Source: Haladaptatus litoreus
Lineage (GTDB): Archaea; Halobacteriota; Halobacteria; Halobacteriales; Haladaptataceae
Assembly (NCBI RefSeq): GCF_900156425.1
Contig: NZ_FTNO01000001.1
Location: forward strand, 1-64,000
Direction of reading: 5' to 3'
DNA length: 64,000 nt
Position numbers and translations under genes: made by a program. The notes beneath the pieces are model-generated. The model did not search any database. It was not told the origin of the DNA and saw nothing but the letters and a program-made list of their open reading frames with translations. Below are positions 59,655 through 64,000 of this stretch, one piece after another; positions within the stretch are counted from its first letter, which is position 1, and the number at the start of each line of letters is the position of its first letter.

Positions 59655-62273
59655 TCAGGGAAAGACGAGAACCGTCGCGTGCTCGGTTTCGAGCACTTCG
59701 ACTTCCTCGCCGCTTTCCGCGCGGTATTCCTCTTCGATTTCGACCCAGTCACCGTCGAGGGTGACTTCCTCGCCCGCGGCGTCCAGCGTGATTTCGCCGT
59801 GGGTATCCAACTGGGCTTTGAGTTCGGCGGGGTCGGCTGATTCCAGCGCGCCGACGACCGCGCCCGCTTTGTCGCGGAACTTCGGCCCGATTGCGGAGTG
59901 GTCGGGCGAAACGCCCACCGGCGCGAGTTCGACGTTCGGTCTTCCTTCTTCCAGATACACCGGGGCGTTCACGGCCTCACTCAGGTCGTAGGTGTCCGGT
60001 TTCCGCTCGGCATCGCTGTACAGTTCGATGCGGTCGAGTTCGGCGTTGAGCGCCATTCCCTCGTCAGACTTCCACGCCCTGACCTCGCTTGCGGTTTCGG
60101 CGATGATTTCGCCCGCGAGTTCGGCTTCCTCATCGTGCATCTCGACGTCCGGCCAGCGCGACTGACTGATGCTGTCCTCGGTTCCGGGGAGGTGGCTGTA
60201 CACTTCCTCGACGAAGAACGGCGAGAACGGCGACAACATCCGGATGATGGACGAGAACGTCGTGTACAGCGCGTGTCGTGCCGCGTTTCGCTCGCCGGGG
60301 CGACCCTCGTACAGGCGACCTTTGACGAGTTCGAGGTAGTCGTCCGCGAGGTCGTTCCAGACGAACTCCCGGAGCGTTCGGAGCGCGCTGTCGTACCGAT
60401 ACTCCTCCATGTCCTCACTGACCGAGTCGGCGGTCTGGGACAACCGCGAAAGAATCCAGCGGTCTGCGTCACGGTAGGCCGGGTCGCTGATTTCCGGCGT
60501 GTTCTCGTCGAAGTGGTTACGCGAGAACTGGAAGATGTTCCAGATTTTCGTGAGGAAGCGCGATGCGGAGGTCGCCTCCTTCGGCTGGAACTGAACGTCG
60601 CTTCCGGGTTGGCCGCCGAGAACCAACGCCTGCCGGAGCGAGTCGGCACCGTACTCGTCGATGGCTTCCCCCGGTGTGACGACGTTGCCCCGGGACTTAC
60701 TCATCTTGTTGCCGTCCGGCCCGAACACCATGCCGTTGATGAGGGCGGTATCCCACGGACGTTCGTCCGTCAGTTCGCCGACGCGCAGGAGCGTGTAGAA
60801 CGCCCACGTTCGGATGATGTCGTGCCCCTGCGGGCGGAGCGAGACGGGTTCGAACTCGTTCAGTTCGAGGTCGTCCGGCCATCCGCTGATGTGGAGCGGC
60901 GTGATGGACGAGTCCATCCACGTGTCCATCACGTCGGTTTCGCCAGTCCACGAGTCCGCGCCACATTCCGGACAGTCGCCGGTTTCGGGGCCGGTTTCGG
61001 TCGGGTCAACCGGCAGTTCCTCGATTTCGGCGAGGTGCCAGTGGTTGCACTCTCCGCATTCCCACGCCGGAATCGGGGTGGCGAACACGCGCTGGCGGGA
61101 GATAACCCAGTCCCAGTCCATGCCCTCTGCCCATTCTTCGAGGCGTGCGTGCATGTGGTCGGGAATCCACTCGACTCCCTCTGCCTTCTCCAGAATCTCG
61201 TCCGACTGCACCTTGACGAACCACTGTTCTTTGGACAGAATCTCGATTGGCGTATCACAGCGCCAGCAGGCACCGACCGCCTGTTCGGTCGATTCGGAGT
61301 CGTTGAGATAACCCTCCTCGTCCAACGTGTCGGCGATTTCTTCCTTCGCTTCGCTGATGGTCAGGCCCTCGAACTCGCCCGCGAGTTCGTTCAGGTGGCC
61401 GTCTTCGGTGAACACCGGACGCAGGTCTAGGTCGTGTTCGGCCCACCAGTCAACGTCCTGTTTGTCACCGAACGTACAAATCATCACTGCGCCGGTTCCG
61501 AAGTCGCCGTCAACGTCGTCGTCGGCGATGAGTTCGACTTCCTGCCTGAACAGCGGCACTTCGAACGTCTCGCCGATTCGGTCGGCGTAGCGTTCGTCGT
61601 CGGGGTCAACCGCCATGCCGACACAGGCAGAGAGCAGTTCCGGGCGGGTGGTTGCAATCTCAATATCGTCGTTGTCCACGCCGTCGAACGTGACGTAGTA
61701 GAGCGTTCCCGTCCGGTCTTCCTTCTCGACTTCCGCGTCCGCGATGGCCGTCTCACAGCGTGGACACCAGTTGACCGGGTGTTCGTCGCGGTAGACGTAC
61801 TCTTCCATCTCGATGAACGACTGCTGGGTTTTCGCCCAGTACTCTTCGTCCATCGTCCGGAACTCCGCGTTCCAGTCGATTGAGAAGCCGAGTTCGTTCA
61901 TCGTCTCCTTCATCGAGTCGATCTGTTCCTCGGTATGTTCGATACAGAGGTTGCGGAACTTCTCCCGGGAAACGTCGGTTCGGTGAATGTCGTGATTCTC
62001 CTCGACTTTCACTTCCGTCGGCAGTCCGTGACAGTCCCATCCCTGCGGGAACAGCACTTGTTCGCCCTGAAGGCGGTGATACCGCGCCGCAAAGTCGATG
62101 TAACTCCACTGGAGTCCGTGCCCGATGTGAAGGTTTCCGGTTGGGTACGGCGGCGGCGTGTCGATGACGTACTCCAAATCTCCGTCGGGGGTGTATATAT
62201 CGGAGTCTTGCCACTCTTTCCGCCATTTCGGTTCTATACGCTCGGGTTCGTAGTCGTTTGGAACGTCGCTCAT
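59655..62273 (-). CDS. valS: Valyl-tRNA synthetase
   Basis: The 872-residue product is a class I synthetase. HIGH signature '[12 protein letters not shown]' (His49-His52) near the start, and KMSKS at 523-527 with '[11 protein letters not shown]'. '[26 protein letters not shown]' and '[12 protein letters not shown]' are ValRS-type. A zinc-ribbon 'CGECNHW...CPECGAD' lies in the middle. The editing domain insert lies between about 180 and 360. The short C-terminal acidic end lacks the bacterial coiled-coil arm. Single gene. Confidence 0.96.
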   Translation of the reverse strand: MSDVPNDYEPERIEPKWRKEWQDSDIYTPDGDLEYVIDTPPPYPTGNLHIGHGLQWSYIDFAARYHRLQGEQVLFPQGWDCHGLPTEVKVEENHDIHRTDVSREKFRNLCIEHTEEQIDSMKETMNELGFSIDWNAEFRTMDEEYWAKTQQSFIEMEEYVYRDEHPVNWCPRCETAIADAEVEKEDRTGTLYYVTFDGVDNDDIEIATTRPELLSACVGMAVDPDDERYADRIGETFEVPLFRQEVELIADDDVDGDFGTGAVMICTFGDKQDVDWWAEHDLDLRPVFTEDGHLNELAGEFEGLTISEAKEEIADTLDEEGYLNDSESTEQAVGACWRCDTPIEILSKEQWFVKVQSDEILEKAEGVEWIPDHMHARLEEWAEGMDWDWVISRQRVFATPIPAWECGECNHWHLAEIEELPVDPTETGPETGDCPECGADSWTGETDVMDTWMDSSITPLHISGWPDDLELNEFEPVSLRPQGHDIIRTWAFYTLLRVGELTDERPWDTALINGMVFGPDGNKMSKSRGNVVTPGEAIDEYGADSLRQALVLGGQPGSDVQFQPKEATSASRFLTKIWNIFQFSRNHFDENTPEISDPAYRDADRWILSRLSQTADSVSEDMEEYRYDSALRTLREFVWNDLADDYLELVKGRLYEGRPGERNAARHALYTTFSSIIRMLSPFSPFFVEEVYSHLPGTEDSISQSRWPDVEMHDEEAELAGEIIAETASEVRAWKSDEGMALNAELDRIELYSDAERKPDTYDLSEAVNAPVYLEEGRPNVELAPVGVSPDHSAIGPKFRDKAGAVVGALESADPAELKAQLDTHGEITLDAAGEEVTLDGDWVEIEEEYRAESGEEVEVLETEHATVLVFP

Positions 62274-62424
62274 GGATACAAATTCCTGTCGCTGTCTGGT
62301 GATTCGGTGAGAAACACGACCGGCTTATCGTCTGCACTATAGACGTACTACCGACACCATCGCGCTCATACCTGTGACTGTGCGCGTCGTCGCTGATAAA
62401 GGTTCCCGTCCGATGGCGTTCGAA

Positions 62425-62619
62425 TCAATCCCAAACTGTCCAATATCTTTGAACGAGAACGAAGATGCCGATGGTTCCGAGGGCGGCGGCGACGGCCTGA
62501 AGCAGTCTCGTCAGATGGTCGAAAACGGAGAGGAGATACGGCATCGCCAGCAAAATTGCGATGACCGAAAGGAGAACGACGACGACGTTTAATCGTCGAA
62601 TGATTCGGTCGTCGCCCAT
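62425..62619 (-). CDS. Small two-helix membrane protein
   Basis: The 64-residue product has a basic start (MGDDRIIRRLNV) then two hydrophobic helices ('VVVVLLSVIAILLAMPYLLSVF' and 'LLQAVAAALGTIGIFVLVQRYW') with 'DHLTR' between. No family recognised. It lies between valS and the exported nuclease, with an AT-rich stretch upstream. Confidence 0.6.
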   Translation of the reverse strand: MGDDRIIRRLNVVVVLLSVIAILLAMPYLLSVFDHLTRLLQAVAAALGTIGIFVLVQRYWTVWD

Positions 62620-62808
62620 ATCCGATACGATACATCAGTTAGTTATTTGATTGTACCGGATAGCGAAGTAGATATACTGAATTATTTGAAACGACAACTA
62701 ACTTTATTGGGATAGTATCCGAAGTACACGAGTTTCTATCAATATGTGTATGTGTCTCAGTGTTCTGTTCATACAAAATCCTAATAGTGTAGAAATTATA
62801 TTTGTACT

Positions 62809-63708
62809 GTGGAAAATAAATTAATAACTCACGGTGCGGTCCTCACGCTCGTTTTCACACTGATTTTCGGCGGTGTCGCTGGCACGGTTGCCGTCGAACC
62901 TGTTGATGGGTACATCACCGACAGTGACCAAGTCACTGTTACCGACGTCGTGGACGGCGACACGTTGGACGTTCGCTATTCCGATGGAACGACGGAAACC
63001 GTCCGACTGCTCGGCGTCGATACGCCCGAAACGCACAGCGCGAACACGCCCGACGAGTTCGAAGGCGTTCCGACCAACAGCGCCGGTGAGAACTGTCTCG
63101 CCGACGAAGGTGAGGACGCGACGGCGTTCATGACCCGAGAACTCGAAGGGGAGCAGGTCACCCTGAAGTTCGACTCCGAATCCGACAAACGCGGCTACTA
63201 CGGGCGACTGCTTGCCTACGTCTACCACGGCGGTGAAGATTACAACTACAAACTCATCGACTCCGGGCGAGCGCGGGTGTACGATTCGACGTTTTCCAAG
63301 AGCGATAGCTACTACAGCGCCGAATCGAGCGCCCAAAGCGAACGCAGAGACTTGTGGCGGTGCCGCGACGCTGGCGGTGCGGGCGACGTAGACATCGAGA
63401 CGATTCACGCCGACGCTTCGGGCGACGACAACGACAACCTGAACGACGAGTACGTCATCCTCGAAAACACCGGTTCCAGCACGATTTCGCTCTCCGGATG
63501 GACGATTTCGGACGCGGTGGGCCAGTCGTACACTTTTTCGGAAACGTCGCTCGCCCCCGGCGAAACGGTGACGCTCCACACCGGCAGCGGTTCGGATTCG
63601 AGCGGTGACGTGTACTGGAACCGCGGTTCCGCCGTCTGGAGCAACGACGGTGATACCGTTTTCCTCGACACCGATTCGGGAAGTCGGGTAACGAGTCGCG
63701 CGTACTAA
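62809..63708 (+). CDS. Exported micrococcal-nuclease-like protein with C-terminal lamin-tail-like domain
   Basis: The product is 299 residues from the GTG at 62809. A hydrophobic segment (about 9-26) is a Sec-type signal or anchor. The nuclease domain has 'VVDGDTLDVRYSDG', 'VRLLGVDTPET' (Arg66, Asp71, Glu74) and 'GYYGRLLAYVY' (Arg133), the staphylococcal nuclease active-site set. The C-terminal domain (about 195-299) is a beta-sandwich of the lamin-tail type: 'NDEYVILENTGSSTISLSGWTISDAVGQSYTF', 'LAPGETVTLHTGSGS' and 'WSNDGDTVFLDTDSG'. Cuts DNA or RNA outside the cell, perhaps for nutrient use. No nearby partner gene. Confidence 0.9.
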   Translation: MENKLITHGAVLTLVFTLIFGGVAGTVAVEPVDGYITDSDQVTVTDVVDGDTLDVRYSDGTTETVRLLGVDTPETHSANTPDEFEGVPTNSAGENCLADEGEDATAFMTRELEGEQVTLKFDSESDKRGYYGRLLAYVYHGGEDYNYKLIDSGRARVYDSTFSKSDSYYSAESSAQSERRDLWRCRDAGGAGDVDIETIHADASGDDNDNLNDEYVILENTGSSTISLSGWTISDAVGQSYTFSETSLAPGETVTLHTGSGSDSSGDVYWNRGSAVWSNDGDTVFLDTDSGSRVTSRAY

Positions 63709-63926
63709 CAAATAACGAACGTGTTCTTTGAGGGTTCCGTGGGAGTATTTATAATATGATATCGTCCTTGCCGCCGCGTCTATTTCTCTCTGATTTGGTG
63801 GTTTTGTCATCGTACCGACCAACAAATTTCGTTTACCAATCTCTCGTGCGAATTCCATTAGAAATCTATAATCAATAGTCGATTTTGCAAAAAATTATAT
63901 TCTAGTGGTCGGGACACCTACCTGCG
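63709..63926. other. AT-rich gap before the last gene
   Basis: No gene is seen. A TATA-like TTATAT at 63895-63900 ends 26 bases before the ATG at 63927. The rest is AT-rich without clear hairpins. Confidence 0.45.
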
Positions 63927-64000
63927 ATGGCATGGCACGCTAGCCTCCACGACGACGGGCAGTCACAACTATCGACCGACTGCCGCGATGAGTATCGACA
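63927..64000 (+). CDS. Start of a protein-coding gene cut by the window end
   Basis: An ATG at 63927 opens a frame (MAWHASLHDDGQSQLSTD...) that stays open to the last base. The TATA-like box in the preceding gap is at the right distance. The product is too short here to be recognised. Confidence 0.45.
   Translation, partial: MAWHASLHDDGQSQLSTDCRDEYR

Noticed and set aside
59898..61430. A 510-residue plus-strand frame
   Set aside because: It is antisense to valyl-tRNA synthetase, with Arg/Val-rich composition.

Overview
The window is a contiguous piece of a haloarchaeal (class Halobacteria) chromosome. Evidence: the 3' end of a 23S rRNA gene is followed by 5S and tRNA-Cys, the usual haloarchaeal rRNA operon tail. 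The proteins are strongly acidic. Exported proteins carry twin-arginine signals, often with a lipobox. Archaeal genes are present (eIF1A, S6e, RNase P RNA, an AMMECR1-family protein), and many genes start at or a few bases from the expected transcript start behind TATA boxes. I guess a Haladaptatus-like genus, but this rests on general resemblance only. I found no insertion sequence, CRISPR array, integrase or other clear mobile element; this looks like core chromosome.

Layout. 1-2.3 kb: 23S (partial), a tRNA-like processing element, 5S, terminator, tRNA-Cys. 2.6-5 kb: small membrane proteins, eIF1A, tRNA-Lys. 5-16 kb: housekeeping and accessory enzymes (M20 amidohydrolase, VOC, SDR, Rieske, M23 peptidase-like, RNA ligase, DUF2071, beta-CASP nuclease). 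16-23 kb: aldehyde dehydrogenase, a cluster of hairpins, RDD protein, membrane-embedded metallophosphoesterase, S6e, and a REC-PAS histidine kinase. 23.5-25 kb: a Tat-exported protein made of five Gln/Asn-rich curlin-like repeats, the most unusual gene here. 25-33 kb: YHS mini-protein, BtpA family, APH-like kinase, DHH phosphoesterase, exported aspartoacylase-like protein, three UspA-type proteins, GNAT. 33.5-40 kb: a complete dipeptide/oligopeptide ABC importer (fused double ATPase, Tat lipoprotein binding protein, two permeases). 40-49.6 kb: sugar nucleotidyltransferase, dihydroorotase, LplA-like protein, isochorismatase-like hydrolase, Hvo_1808-type lipoprotein, nicotinate phosphoribosyltransferase, AMMECR1. 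49.7-50.2 kb: RNase P RNA with a candidate 30-residue membrane peptide beside it. 50.5-59.5 kb: a metal-homeostasis neighbourhood (P1B metal ATPase, CDF exporter, secreted matrixin-like protease, M29 aminopeptidase, zinc-type ABC importer with a His-rich binding protein). 59.6-64 kb: valyl-tRNA synthetase, a small membrane protein, an exported nuclease fused to a lamin-tail-like domain, and the start of a gene cut by the window end.

How the genes work together. The clearest functional units are the peptide importer (ATPase, binding protein, permease, permease, all on the plus strand) and the zinc importer (permease, ATPase, binding protein overlapping by a few bases on the minus strand). Importer and exporter genes for soft divalent metals, together with secreted and cytoplasmic zinc peptidases, sit within 9 kb. 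Two things here look least described: the repeat protein at 23.5 kb, and the matrixin-like protein at 54 kb, which appears to carry a second, catalytically dead copy of its own protease domain.
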